Source of the DNA: Bactrocera neohumeralis
Lineage: Eukaryota; Arthropoda; Insecta; Diptera; Tephritidae
Direction of reading: 5' to 3'
NCBI RefSeq assembly: GCF_024586455.1
Contig: NW_026089623.1
Span: 18,356,236-18,420,235 of the forward strand
Length of the DNA stretch: 64,000 bases
In this document: in pieces, positions 23,130 through 34,734 of the stretch
Layout of the letters: each line of letters begins with the position of its first letter
Numbering within the stretch: the first letter of the stretch is position 1
The notes under the pieces: model-generated
What the model saw: only the letters and a program-made list of their open reading frames with translations
What the model was told of the DNA's origin: nothing
Database searches by the model: none
Position numbers and translations under genes: made by a program

Positions 23130-23298
23130 GTTCGTGGTCTCAGCCAGAAACCACACTTTGAGAGAACTAGCCTCGTAGCGTTGGACTTGTCAAAAGCCTT
23201 TGACACAGTCAGTCAGACAACGCTACTGCAGGACATAAACAACGCTCCCTCCAGGACTGAAGAGGTGGACCATGAACTAACTGAGCGGTCGTCAATCT
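23130..23298 (+). pseudogene. Jockey-type RT scrap
   Basis: ERTSLVALDLSKAFDTVSQT, followed by LLQDI (23160-23240), is the RT palm motif of Jockey-like LINEs, with the first catalytic Asp in LDLSKAFDTV. The fragment is cut at 23298 by the left end of Harbinger-3, and no continuation is seen beyond 29261. Confidence 0.75.
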
Positions 23299-23506
23299 GG
23301 TATTGTCACTTGCGAAGCGAATTTATTTGGCGAAGCGAACGCTTTGGCAAACATACCCCAAATTTGCATTGTGAATGGCGAATGAACGTATTCGCTAAAA
23401 TATGTCGTTGCCATTCATGAAAAAAGTAGCGCGTTCATCCGAATTTGACATTTGTGTCATTTATACTAAAAAATATTTATTATTATATCAACTGAAATTC
23501 GAAAAT

Positions 23507-24935
23507 ATGTTTAATAACGCGGATCTGTATTTTGAGGATAATTACGATGTGGAAACGTGAACTAATCTTCTTCGACAGCGCCGTTTTATTAGAGATAATT
23601 CTAATCCTACAGAGCTACCTAACACGGTGTATGAAACCAGCTCAATTATAACGAATAATAAGAAGTTTTTGTTCAATATACACGTTATTGCTCATTTTTG
23701 GTACGGACCGCCTTTTCTTTTTTAAATCACTTATTAGTAAAAGATTTCTTCTCTTAACTTGTTTAATCCTTTTGTTATTGTAATTCAATAAAATTTTCTC
23801 ACTCTGAGTTTCCTGGTTATCAATAATTACGTTAATTAAAAATTGCATTTCTCTGGCGTTCGTAAATGCGAAAAAAATTCTTCGCAGCACAATCGCAATG
23901 GCAAGGCAGTAGAATCAGCTGATTGTGTAGTAGCAACCACAGCCGGAAAGAATGCAGCAGGGTTGCAAGGACGCATTTATGTATGTGCTGAATAAAATCA
24001 AAGACAAATTTCATTGCCAGATGTCGTCTTCCATAACGCCGATGTTAAAATTGTGTGCCGCGCTCAGATTTTTTGCACATGTCAGTTACCAACAAGCTAT
24101 AGGGAATGAATTTCAGTTGGGACTTGCTCAGCCAACAGTTTCCCTTATTTATTCAAGATCGGGAATACCAAATGCAATAGGCTGCATCGATGGAACCCAT
24201 ATTGCGATTTATGCTCCTACCACAAACAAACACCTCTATCTAAACAGAAAAGGATTTTTTAGCATAAATGCAATGATTGTGAGTTTTTATGAATTTAATA
24301 CAGTAAAATTGGTATAAAAATTTTATTGTATTTTTATTACAGGCTTGTGATCATGATATGAATATCCGTTTTGTGGATGCTAGATATGCTGGTTCTACAC
24401 ACGATTCGTTAGTATGGAACAATAGTTCTCTAAAGGCATGTTTAGAGGCAGCGCATCAAAACGGAGATCAGAACTCTATTTATTTAGGTATTCGCAATAT
24501 TTGACTACTGCGCAAGTTTAATCTTGACATATGAATATTGAAAACAATAATATATTTGCAGGTGACTCCGGATACCCACTAACCCCTTATTTATTAACAC
24601 CTTTCCGTCATGCAGAATCTGGAACTAGGGAGTCAATTTTTAATAAGAAGCACGCGAAAGCCAGAAATGTTGTTGAACGTACGATTGGAGTTTTGAAATG
24701 CCGTTTCAGATGTCTTCTGAGTGATAGAAAAATGCGCTACGATCCTGCTAAAGTAACATCCGTTATTAATATGCGCTGCGCCTTTCACAACATTTGTAAA
24801 AAATTTAGAATCGGTGATCCGGAGGAGGCTGAAATCTTCTTTGATGCCGTTATACCATTGGAACCAATTAATAAAAATGGCAATGCTTCACCAGGAGAGC
24901 GCCGCAGAAAACAAATTGCTGATGCTTTGATGTAA
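23507..24935 (+). pseudogene. Harbinger-3 DDE_4 transposase
   Basis: ATG at 23507 (MFNNADLYFEDNYDVE) is followed by an in-frame TGA at about 23558, then RRFIRDNSNPTELPN, the usual N-terminal wording. About 300 bp of unmatched sequence (23640-23940) follows. The body resumes at 23960: AFMYVLNKIKDKF, LKLCAALRFFAHVSYQQAIG, then IGCIDGTHIAIYAPT with the first catalytic Asp (24178-24220). The part after an intron-like stretch, DARYAGSTHDSLVWNNSS (24375-24430), has the second Asp. GDSGYPLTPYLLTPF and ARNVVERTIGVLKCRFR (24560-24720) carry the catalytic Glu, and the gene ends at 24935. The catalytic residues survive but a stop and disrupted spacing remain. Confidence 0.82.
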
Positions 24936-26083
24936 ATGAAACTATACCGACTTCAGTGAATAATATATTGTATTCTTTTATTTTATTCAATACTATGAAA
25001 TTCAATATTACACAGATAATAAATATATAAAAATTACAAAAACTACATGCTTTTAAATTAAATTAAAAAAATCACAGATTTAATTCCGCCACTTATAATA
25101 ATAAAGTAAGAATAAATTCATAACATGTTTTCTTACAAAAATCTCAATTTCAAGTTCGGTTAAAATATGAAATAAAAAAAAATTCATCACATTCTTATGA
25201 AATAAACTATAAACTAAATTCAATCTATTTACAAGCACCCTATTTACCCTATTTTTTTTGCATTTTTAATATTAAAATTTGTAGTTTTATTTCCATCTTT
25301 TCTTTATATCTTTTTTTCTCTAAATTTTCTTCCTTCTTCCTTTCTTCTTTCATTTTCATTAATTTAATTTCTTCCTGTTTCAGTTCATATGTTTTTCTTG
25401 CATACCTTGCAATTCCATCTATTTTTCTTTCCATTTTTGCCATTTTGTTGGAAAGGGTGTCCTGAACTTCGGCTTGCTTTTCCAACGCTTTCATCCGAAT
25501 GACTTCACGTTCCTCTACTGTCATTCTAGGACGGCTGCTTGAGGATTGCGATACCAAATCCATGGCTCGTTGTGTTACCTCGGTCGTGCGCTCTTCTGGC
25601 TGAATTTCACTACTATTTACCGCAGTTTCTACTTCATTAGAGCCATATGCTAAGCCTGTAGGATTTACAGCCGCCTGAAGGTGAAGAAGCTCATCTACAC
25701 TTTGCTCTAATGGAGATAAACTTTGCTGAGCATAAGGTCCTCCTCCTGTGGCAACAGTTTCGCGTCGGTTTGTTGCTATTTTTTTTTTAGTTTCAGTTTA
25801 TAATCTAACCAAACCTAAATGCTACACATAAGTAACTTCAACCAAACAAATTAATTAACCCTCTACCGCATACAACGCCATATATGGTTTTGGGATTTGT
25901 TGCATTTGGCTTTGCACTACGGTAGTTTTCTTTGGACAATTCTTTGTTCGGTGTTTTCGACAAAATTTTTATCATCAAAATTAGGACTTTTCTCGGAGAA
26001 AAAAATATTTTTCGAAGGAAAAACATAGTGTTCACACAATAAAAATACAAACCGATTGGAAGGTAAGTACTATAGGCACGCTT

Positions 26084-28051
26084 TTGTGCAAAATCGGACA
26101 AAGCCATATATGGCCTTTCATGCAGTACATACTATTTTTGGAAAAACTGACGAAGCCATATGTGGCCTTTCATGCAGTACATACTATTTTGCCTTTCATG
26201 CATTTTAGTAAAATTTTTTCAGAAATAGATGCAAGATCTTTTTATGGAAATTTAAGATATGTAAATGTAGTCGATAATGGGCTTCAAAGCGACGATGATT
26301 ATATATCCGAATCAGATGAAGAAGTTGTTGGAGCACAAGTTTCTGGCCAGGAAGATGTATATATATCGGAGACCGATGAAAGCAGTTCCGAAGACGTATA
26401 TGACGAGCCTAGTAGCTCAAACGCAAAACGCGCTAAAAAATCGAAACCACCAAACTGGAAAGAAAATAGCTTGCTCCCGTATTTAAGTGAAAACTTTCCA
26501 TTTCAAGGAGACATGGAGCTTCCAAGTTTTATCGATGAATTAGAGACGCCAGCGGAGTTCTTTAAATTTTTCTTTGACGAAGATTTGATAAACTTTATAG
26601 TTGAACAATCGAACATACTTGCGCTGCAAAAAGACATAAATAAGCCGGCAAATATTACTAAGAGCGAAATAGAGCAATTTATAGGTGAGTTCAGCGTAAA
26701 AACTGTGGAGAAACTTAGTGAAAATTTGTTTTCAGGCATAGTTTTATACATGTCTTTGATGAAATTACCATCGTCGAGGCATTATTGGGATACTACAGTT
26801 GGCCAAGAATTTGTACGCACCATCATGACTTGCAATAGATGGGAAAACATTAAACGCTTTTTGCATTTCAACAATAATGAGGATATGAAATCGCCAGGTG
26901 AAGATGGATTTTACAAGCTGTTCAAAGTTCGACCACTTCTAATAAAATCCGTGAAAAGGTTCTGCTCATACCAAGAGAGGAGCAACTGGTTGTGGATGAG
27001 CAAATAATTCCCACAAAGTGCAGACATCATCTAAAACAATACATTCCGGCCAAACCGCACAAATGGGGTTTCAAGAATTTTGTTTTAAGTAGAGTTTCAG
27101 GATTTAGCTACGATTTTGATAGATTTGCTGGAGCACAAAGTGATAAACATCCAGAGGGATCACCGAATCTGGGAATCAGCGGAAATGTTGTTACAAGGCT
27201 AGCAGTCACTGTACCGAGATATCAAAATTACAAAATTTTTTTGACAACTGGTTTACCAGCCCCGGCCTCCAAGTGCATCTCATGAAAAGTGGTTTATTGT
27301 CTTTGGGTACGGTAAGACTTAATCGAGTCCCTAACTGTAAGATGCCGACGGAAAAGGAATTGAAAAAGTTGGGGAGAGGCAGCATGGTGGAGAAGGTAAC
27401 TAAAATCGACGGGGTCAAGCTTGGCCTCGTTTCTTGGTTTGACAATAAGGTAGTAAATATTCTTTCAACTTTCGTTGGAAGCCAACCTATATCCACAAAG
27501 ACACGTTTTAGTAAAAAAGAGAAAAGTATATTGAAATTCATTCACCACAGTCTGTCGACGTTTACAATAATTATATGGGCGGCGTAGACTTGCTTGATTC
27601 ACTACTTGGTCTTTATAGAATTCATTTACGCACTAAGGTTTGGTACAAAAAGATTTTTTTCCACATGATTGATATGTGCCTTGTAAATTCTTGGATCTTG
27701 TGGCGTCGTAAGTCAGGGGAATTTATGCCGTTATTTAATTTCAAACTTGCAGTGAGCGAACATTTTTGCAAGGTAGGAAAATCCCGAAAACGAGGGCGTC
27801 CAATTGCATCGGTATCAAACTCTTCATCTCCGACAACAAGCAGAGAAGGCACCAAAAAGGGTAAGGGTCAAGACTTTCCTTTGAATTCTATACGTACCGA
27901 CTGTATTGGATACTTTCCGAAATGGATGAAAAATAGACAACTTTGTCAAAATGACTGCTCATTCCGTTCGTATACTTTTTGTGAGAAATGTAATGTATTC
28001 CTGTGCTACAATGACAAACGAAACTGTTTCACACGCTTCCACACTGAGTAA
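26084..28051 (+). pseudogene. piggyBac transposase with several frame breaks
   Basis: The N-terminus is acidic (DDDYISESDEEVVG) with a basic patch at about 26428. The catalytic domain starts near 26530 and includes GIVLYMSLMKLPSSRHYWDT and NRWENIKRFLHFNNN (26730-26880). A shift near 26955-26990 moves to VVDEQIIPTKCRHHLKQYIP (catalytic Asp) at 26987-27050. Another near 27245 moves to MKSGLLSLGTVRLNRVPNCK. A further break near 27540 leads to NNYMGGVDLLDSLLGLYRIH (third catalytic Asp in GGVD), then a C-terminal Cys-rich finger (CQNDCSFRSYTFCEKCNVFL) ending at 28051. There are at least three frame changes, so no full-length transposase is made. Confidence 0.9.
26101..26192 (+). repeat. piggyBac subterminal direct repeat
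   Basis: AAGCCATATATGGCCTTTCATGCAG begins near 26101 and recurs near 26153 with a single change (ATATGTGG), both followed by TACATACTATTTT: two copies spaced about 53 bp apart. These lie inside the predicted start of the transposase reading frame, so the true start is likely downstream near 26195-26220. Confidence 0.75.
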
Positions 28052-28542
28052 AAGTAATACACTCCAAGCAACTTTGTATGCATAGAGAGCCATATATGGC
28101 GTCTTTTATTTTCTGGTAAAATATGCATTTTAAAATATTTTTTTCTACAAATATATGTAAATGGATTCAAAATAAACGTATATTAGTGGAGTTTTATTTT
28201 TTTTTTTCATAAAGAAGATGGCCATGCGGTAGAGGGTTAAATTTTTACCTTATTCCACTCGCGCCCGTTTCGCAATGGTGCACCAATGGCATTGAGTTTG
28301 GCAACGAACAGGTCCCATTGTTCTGCCCTGCTTTTCTTTGTTGACCCAAAATTCCCCATTCTTCTGGCGACGTCCGGATTATTTTCCATTAACGCAACCA
28401 ATTTTTGTAATTGCTGCGTTGTTGTACGTTTTGTTCTAGGAGAATCGTTTTGTTAAATATAATTAAATAATTACAATTGCTCAAATAAAGATAAAAATTT
28501 ACTTACGTCCTTTCCATTTCAAATAGCGAATAAAAAATAATA

Positions 28543-29076
28543 GGTTGTCAAAAAAGTCTTGCGGTATTTTCGCTAGTTGGCGCTGAAAGCGCGGAGTTCT
28601 AGTTTTATTCGTCGCATTGGGTCATGCTATACCTTTTTGGAAAGCTCATTTCACGCGCTAACACGTGATTGTCGTTTCTTTTAAATCGTTCGTGAGTTAT
28701 AGCGTCGCAAACATCGAGCAAAATAAAGAGAAAATACGGCATATTTTACAGTACTACTACGATAAAGGCAAAAATGCATCTCAAGCCGCCAATAAAATTT
28801 GTGCAGTTTATGGACCCGATACAGTTTCCGTTTCCACCGCACAACAATGGTTTCAACGTTTTCGTTCTGGTGTAGAGGTGGTCGAAGATGCGCCACGCTC
28901 CGGAAGGCCTGTCGTCGAAAATTGCGATAAAATCGCTGAATTGGTCGAAAAAGACCGGCATAAAAGCAGCCGTAGCATCGGTCAAGAGCAGGGCATGAGT
29001 CATCAAAAATTCATTTCAATTTCAATTTCAATAAAAAAAATTTTCAATAAAAATACCGCAAGACTTTTTGACAACC
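28543..29076 (+). mobile_element. mariner (mellifera-like) element with internal deletion
   Basis: Ends GGTTGTCAAAAAAGTCTTGC at 28543 and its exact complement ending at 29076 give inverted repeats of 28 bp or more, flanked by TA on each side. The remaining transposase, EQNKEKIRHILQYYYDKGKN and WFQRFRSGVEVVEDAPRSGR (about 28715-28915), is the N-terminal DNA-binding region of the mellifera-type mariners. It breaks off after RHKSSRSIGQEQGMSHQ, and all catalytic residues are deleted. The near-perfect ends suggest a fairly recent insertion. Confidence 0.92.
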
Positions 29077-29264
29077 TAATACATTCGTTAAATTTTGACA
29101 GCAATGGCGAAACGAATGCCGTTTTTTCGCCAGCGGCAATACCAGAAATTTATTTTCGCCACTCGTTCGCCATTTTCTGGCGAATTCGTTACAGACGCAA
29201 CTTACAATTCGCCACGGCGAAACTCGCCAAAATTTTCATTCGCTTCGCAATTGACAATACCCGT

Positions 29265-29395
29265 CTTAGATAGAAATTATAAAATCTATTCAAAACTTAA
29301 CTTCCTCAACAATTTAAAGGCGAAATATGTCTTTATATAAAATGACAGCTGGCACAGGGTGCAAGGGTTTTGCAAAAGCTAGAAAGTCCCCCTAA
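29265..29395. mobile_element. Inverted-repeat element, right part only (array edge)
   Basis: Matches the right half of the element at 43871-44167, ending GCAAGGGTTTTGC ... CCCCCTAATG. It is the truncated left edge of the array. Confidence 0.75.
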
Positions 29396-29466
29396 TGTAT
29401 TTATAAATAATTGACAAAAGTGCTTTATTAATACTTCATTAAGCAAATAACTGCTTATTGTTAATA

Positions 29467-31572
29467 TTACGGCATGAGGAGATTAACATTCAGTTTTGAA
29501 TTTGTAGTCCCTAAAAATTTCTCTTCGTCTCCTCTTATAGAAAATGGTATTGGTAAATCGTTCAGCTTTCGATCGCGTACCATTGCACTACGTTCCCACC
29601 TGGAGCCTTTGCAGTTAGAACAACTAAATGTAGGAAGCTTAAAAAGCGTAATTGTACGATTTCCACAGTCTTTGTATTGAAAAAATCGTTTTACGGCGTC
29701 TATTATTTTAAAAGAGTGCTTCTCATTTTTACAACGGTCAGCAGCAGAAAACGCAGTATATTTAATCCTTGCATATGACAGCTTTGCAAGATATTGCAAA
29801 TGTTTTTAGCATTTTTTCCTCGGGTCGGCTTTAGTATACCGTCCCAGGATTTCGGGAATAAAATGGGTATGGTCGGATAGAGGAGACTCTCCTTATAGTT
29901 TTCGAGATACTCGCGTTTAAAGTTGAAAATTTGCAATATTTTAATTACATATTTTCGATATATAAAATTAATTTTGCACTTATATTTTTCACTTTTATAT
30001 CCACTAACAAAATGCAAAAATAGCTTTTAATATACATTTAAATTTTTGTTGAATTATAATTATTTAAGAATAACAAATGAATTACAAACTGACAAATAAT
30101 CAGTGTTACCTTACCGACATCACTTTTAAAATAACTAAATGAAATAAACTGAACAGATTATACCCCAAATACGAGAATCAACAACCTATCAAAAAAATAA
30201 CCCTGATCGGTCAAACACCGAGGTGTATCAGATCTTTTTCGCAAAAAGGAGTTCTACGCGAAAAAAATTTGATACAACCCGGTGTTGGACCGACCAGGAT
30301 TATTTCTTCTGAAACGCGGCCGAAGGCCGCCCACGGAAAAACGGAGTTCTACGCGAAAAATATTTGATACACCCCAGTGTTGGAACGACCAGGGTTATTT
30401 TTTCTGAAACGCGGCCAAAGGCCGCTCACGCAAAAAGAGTTCTACGCAAAAAAAATTTGATACACCCCGCTGTTGGACCGACCAGGGTTATTTTTTTTAT
30501 AGGTTGTTGATTCTCGTATTTGGGGTATAATCTGTTCATTGCTTTCATTTAGTTATTTTAAAAGTGATGTCGGTAAGGTAACACTGATTATTTGTCAGTT
30601 TGTAATTCATTAGTTATTCTTAAATAATTATAATTCAACAATAATTTAAATGTATATTAAAAGCTATTTTTGCATTTTGTTAGTGGATATAAAAGTGAAA
30701 AATATAAGTGCAAAATTAATTGTATATATCGAAAATATGTAATTAAAATATTGCAAATTTTCAACTTTAAACGCGAATATCTCGAAAACTATAAGCTTCC
30801 TGCGGCTATAACTATATATATCCTTGATCAGGATAATCTCCTCTATCCGACCATATCCTTTTTATCCTTGAAATCCTGGGACGGTATACTAAATTCTTCC
30901 CTTTTCTTCCATTGCTTCTTTCTTTTCTAACCTATTAAAATATTTGTCTTCTTCTTGCTTTTGTCGTACGTTTACCAAGTCTCTATGGTTTGATCCAGTT
31001 TCAAATATATCTGATGTATGCATATCATGGTTTTCTTCAATCTTCCGGCGTTTAGAATTTTCCGATCCATTAAGTACGTCTAATACACGTTTCTTTCCTC
31101 CAACTGTTCCACGAATTGAATTAGGATTAACTTTTTCAATGGGACACCTTTTTAATACTTCTAAATCTTTATCCTTGGTTTTTTGATGTGTGTCTGTAAC
31201 TATTTATTTTAATTAAATTTATTTTTCAAAATTATTAATTATTTTAATACTCTTTATATAACGATGTAATTTTATATACCTTTAAATTCTATTCTGCTTT
31301 GATTTTGTGAAAAAATATTAGAGAAATTCGGTGTCATATAGAGTGATTTAACGCGTTCCAAGTCTGTTTTCGCTGGTTTTCATCTGCTACTACTTTGGTA
31401 GCAATTCCATAATTTTTATATTTTTGAGTTACAGATGAAATATTAGATTTTAGGGTACATTCATTCGTCGTTTTATTTTCTGTTATTTTAGTGTTGCTTA
31501 ATGAATCCAATATTAGTCTATCTTTATATAATAGTTTTTTGTTACTAATGTGCCCAGATGTGCTACTACAAG
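29467..31572 (-). pseudogene. Mcm10 3'-end copy 1 (exons 2-3, split by foldback)
   Basis: Exon 2 equivalent 31280-31572, exon 3 equivalent 30902-31199 and 29467-29821, interrupted by the foldback element at 29822-30901. The zinc-finger half has frame damage at its start (around 29760-29810) and one Zn-ligand Cys is changed to Tyr (FQYKDCGNR, intact gene FQCKDCGNR). No promoter or exon 1 is present. This unit shares with copy 2 the GATGTGCTACTAC wording in exon 2, while copies 3, 4 and the intact gene have GATGTGATACTAC. Confidence 0.88.
29822..30901. mobile_element. Foldback element FB-1 inside Mcm10 copy 1
   Basis: Outer ends GGGTCGGCTTTAGTATACCG and, inward from the right, GGGAAGAATTTAGTATACCG. 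The arms are about 400 bp and complementary: left 29822-30190, right about 30500-30901. Between them are three copies of the 93-bp GC-rich repeat. Flanks TTTTTTCCTC and TTTTCTTCC suggest a duplication of roughly 9 bp of exon sequence. Confidence 0.85.
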
Positions 31573-31639
31573 CTAGTAAAAATTGTTTGACAATAATAGT
31601 ATTGAGTAAATTTTAGAATAGTATCCCCTAATTTCGGGG

Positions 31640-32560
31640 TTAAAATGGGTATATAAATTTAACTATTTAAAACGCGAGTTTCTCCGACTCATAATGGATT
31701 TTACACTTACATATATCTTTAACTGCTATATCCACTCATACTTCACTAATTCGTTTCTATCGATTTATTTTATATTATATAGTGTTAAAATTACTTTAAT
31801 AATATGGGTCAAACCACGCCAAGTGGTCACTGAATATTTCGAAAAATCTCCGATTTTGAAAATGAGTAGTTCATTAGGAAGGGGACTAGACACCTACGCC
31901 GTGATATAAATATTTCGTCAAAATTCTTTCTTTTGTTAAATTTACGACCGCGATTATCGCCAATGTACAGAGGCGCAACTAAATCCTCAAGTCGCTAGCC
32001 GGCAGCAAATGGGAAAACGACAAAGAAACGTTGTTGGCAATTTACAAGGCAATCGGCCGGCCGGTCCTCAAATACGCCGTACCAATATGGTAGTCTGGAT
32101 GCAGTGGAACGCAGATTAAGAAGCTTGAGACTTGTCAGAACACTCCGAACTACGATAGGATGATGTCCTGATGTTTCCGATTGAACACCTACAAAGTGAG
32201 ACGCTTGTGCTCCTAGTTAAGGACATTATGAATACATTGCCTGGAGAGGTTTTCGTAGAAATCACCCCTGCAGCCACCTGTTTGGAGCGGAACCGCCACG
32301 GGAAACATATGTCCTGCGTGCAATGAGTCTCCACATGACACTGGCCACCTTTTTGCATACCCCACCAACCCCTTTTTTGTCGTTTTTAATTCTGATTCCC
32401 ACAATTATCAGCTTCCACTCGGAGGGTGTGTATTTTTTTATGTAAACAGGAATATCTCTCCGACCATTTGCGCTAGAAGGCTCCATCCAAATCCACCTTG
32501 GTTAGGTGCAATACATACAATGGATGGAGCCATCTTAAAACCTGATCATGCCTAAATGCT
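31640..32560 (+). pseudogene. Unit 1 spacer with non-LTR RT C-terminal fragment
   Basis: After a foldback-like arm (GAATAGTATCCCC... at 31618) and A/T-rich sequence, 32050-32400 encodes, in broken frames, YKAIGRPVLKYAVPIW (RT thumb), FPIEHLQSETLVLLV, HPCSHLFGAEPPR and a downstream frame with CNESPHDTGHLF. These are the C-terminal blocks of a Jockey/LOA-like LINE ORF2. A GGCTCCATCCA...TGGATGGAGCC hairpin ends it. The fragment recurs in units 2-4. Confidence 0.7.
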
Positions 32561-32783
32561 AAAGTTTATCATACGAAATATTAAGTCTATTTTAAAGCCC
32601 AATTAAGACTTCATATATATAATACATATGTATATTAGCCCGTATCATCATTTGTAACAAAATTTAATATTTCTTTTTTTTTTCTTCTTTATTTGTTTAT
32701 GCATTGAACTTTGCCATTTTTTGCAAAGTAAAACAATATACATACATATTTTGCAACTTTGTAAAGTCTTTCTTGACATAATA

Positions 32784-33010
32784 GGGGGATTCTCTTGCTT
32801 ATGGAAGATTGCACGATGACACAAAATGCAAAAATCCTAAACCGAAATATGCAAGGCTATGAAGAGCAATTTATTTGAAATTACAAAATCTATTCAAAAC
32901 TTAACTTCCTCAACAATTTAACGGCGAAATATGTATATATTTAATTATATTTATATAAAATAACAGCTGGCACAGGGTGCAAGGGTTTTGCAAGAGCTAG
33001 AGAATCCCCC
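32784..33010. mobile_element. Inverted-repeat element, unit 1/2, internally deleted
   Basis: GGGGGATTCTCTTGCTTATG at 32784 and GCTAGAGAATCCCCC ending at 33010, with TA at both edges. About 70 bp shorter than the copies at 39.6 and 43.9 kb. Confidence 0.82.
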
Positions 33011-33147
33011 TAATGTATTTATTAATAATTGACAAAAGTGCTTTATTAATACTTCATTAAGCAAATAACTGCTTAGTGTTAATATTAGGGCATAAGGAGA
33101 TTAACATTCAGTTTTGAATTTGTAGTCCCTAAAAATTTCTTTTTTCG

Positions 33148-34086
33148 GGGTCGGCTTTAGTATACCGTCCCGGGATTTCGGGAATAAAATGAGTATGGTC
33201 GGATAGAGCAGACTCTTCAGATCACGAATATATATGGTATAGCCGCAGGAAACTTATAGTTTTCGAGATACTCAAGGGTTATTTTTTTTGAAGCGCGGCC
33301 GCCCACGCAAAAAGGAGTTCTTCGCGAAAAAAATTTGATACACCCCGGTGTTGGACCGACCAGGGTTATCTGTTTTTGAAGCGCGGCCGAAGGCCGCCCA
33401 CGCAAAAAGGAGTTCTACGCGAAAAAAATTGATACAACCCGGTGTTGGACCGACCAGGATTATTTCTTCTGAAACGCGGCCGAAGGTCGCCCACGGAAAA
33501 ACGGAGTTCTACGCGAAAAAAATTTGATACACCCCAGTGTTGGAACGACCAGGGTTATTTTTTCTGAAACGCGGCCAAAGGCCGCTCACGCAAAAAGAGT
33601 TCTACGCAAAAAAAATTTGATACACCCCGCTGTTGGACCGACCAGGGTTATTTTTTTTATAGGTTGTTAATTCTCGTATTTGGGGTATAATCTGTACACA
33701 TTATTACAAATGATGTCGATAAGGTAACACTGATTATTTGACAGTTTGTAATTCATTTGTTATTCTTAAATAATCACAATACAACAATAATTTAAATGTA
33801 TATTAAAAGCTATTTTTGCACTAAATCATATAAAATAAATGTGTACAAATGAATTAGTGAAGTGTTAGTGGATATATAAGTGAAAAATATAAGTGCAAAA
33901 TTAATTGTATATATCGAAAATATGTAATTAAAATATTGCAAATTTTCAAATTTAAACGCGAATATCTCGAAAACTATAAGCTTCCTGCGGCTATAACTAT
34001 ATATATCCTTGATCAGGATAATCTCCTCTATCCGACCATATCCTTTTTATCCTTGAAATCCTGGGACGGTATACTAAATTCTTCCC
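33148..34086. mobile_element. Foldback element FB-2 inside Mcm10 copy 2
   Basis: The left arm is cut short (33148-33272) and passes directly into four 93-bp repeats (33275-33650). The right arm is complete (33655-34086), ending GGGACGGTATACTAAATTCT then TCCC. Confidence 0.83.
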
Positions 34087-34622
34087 TTTTCTTCCATTGC
34101 TTCTTTCTTTTCTAACCTAATAAAATATTTGTCTTCTTCTTGCTTTTGTCGTACGTTTACCAATTCTCTATGGTTTGATCCAGTTTCAAATATATCTGAT
34201 ATATGCATATCATGGTTTTCTTCAATCTTCCGGCGTTAAGAATTTTCCGATCCATTAAGTACGTCTAATACACCATTCTTTCCTCCAACTGTTCCACGAA
34301 TTGAATTAGGATTAACTTTTTCAATGGGACACCCTTTTAATACTTCAAAATCTTTATCCTTGGTTTTTTGATGTGTGTCTGTAACTATTTATTTTAATTA
34401 AATTTATTTTTCAAAATTATTAATTATTTTAATACTATTTATATAACGATGTAATTTTATAGAGAATTTATAGATAGAATATATTTAGAGAAGTTCGGTG
34501 TCATATAGAGTGATTTAACGCGTTCCAAGTCTGTTTTCGCTGGTTTTCATCTGCTACTACTTTGGTAACAATTCCATAATTTTTATATTTTTGAGTTACA
34601 GATGAAATATTAGATTTTAGGG

Positions 34623-34734
34623 TACATTCATTCGTCGTTTTATTTTCTGTTATTTTAGTGTTGCTTAATGAATCCAATATTAGTCTATCTTTATATAATA
34701 GTTTTTTGTTACTAATCTGCCCAGATGTGCTACT
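34623..34734. repeat. Left 112-bp target duplication of the RTE
   Basis: Identical over 112 bp to 38212-38323. It begins TACATTCATTCGTCG and ends GATGTGCTACT. It is Mcm10 exon 2 sequence. Confidence 0.93.

Larger units (their letters stand above)
25859..28236 (+). mobile_element. piggyBac-type transposon
   Basis: Ends CCCTCTACCGCAT at 25859 and its exact complement ending at 28236, flanked by TTAA on each side (25855-25858 and 28237-28240). It is 2,378 bp, the usual piggyBac size. Subterminal GCCATATATGG words occur near both ends (about 25878, 26103, 28089). Confidence 0.95.
25249..28500 (-). pseudogene. Harbinger-3 Myb/SANT-like gene split by piggyBac in its intron
   Basis: The first part (about 28500-28249) encodes a SANT-like domain: LQKLVALMENNPDVARRMG, then KSRAEQWDLFVAKLNAIG and LRNGREWNK, ending in a GT donor at 28248. 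The second part starts after ATTTAG at 25815 with VWLDYKLKLKKKIA, completing the domain in phase, and runs to 25249 with a Lys/Glu/Met-rich coiled coil (LKQEEIKLMKMKEERKKEE). Without the piggyBac the intron is about 52 bp. The piggyBac sits in a TTAA six bases below the donor. The body is open, so the insertion did not touch coding sequence. The start codon is unclear, near 28510. Confidence 0.78.
23299..29261. mobile_element. PIF/Harbinger element 3, hosting piggyBac and mariner insertions
   Basis: The left end GGTATTGTCACTTGCGAAGC at 23299 matches the right end reading inward from 29261 (GGTATTGTCAATTGCGAAGC), and several more GGCGAA-rich words follow in both subterminal regions. Removing the piggyBac (25859-28236 plus TTAA) and the mariner (28543-29076 plus TA) leaves about 3.05 kb, normal for Harbinger. 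The genes are a transposase on plus and a SANT-like protein on minus. Confidence 0.85.

Noticed and set aside
32262..32486. Minus-strand frames of 62-80 codons repeated in each array unit (MEPSSANGRRD and others)
   Set aside because: Antisense to the RT tail fragment, which reads recognisable LINE motifs on plus. Repetition reflects the array only.
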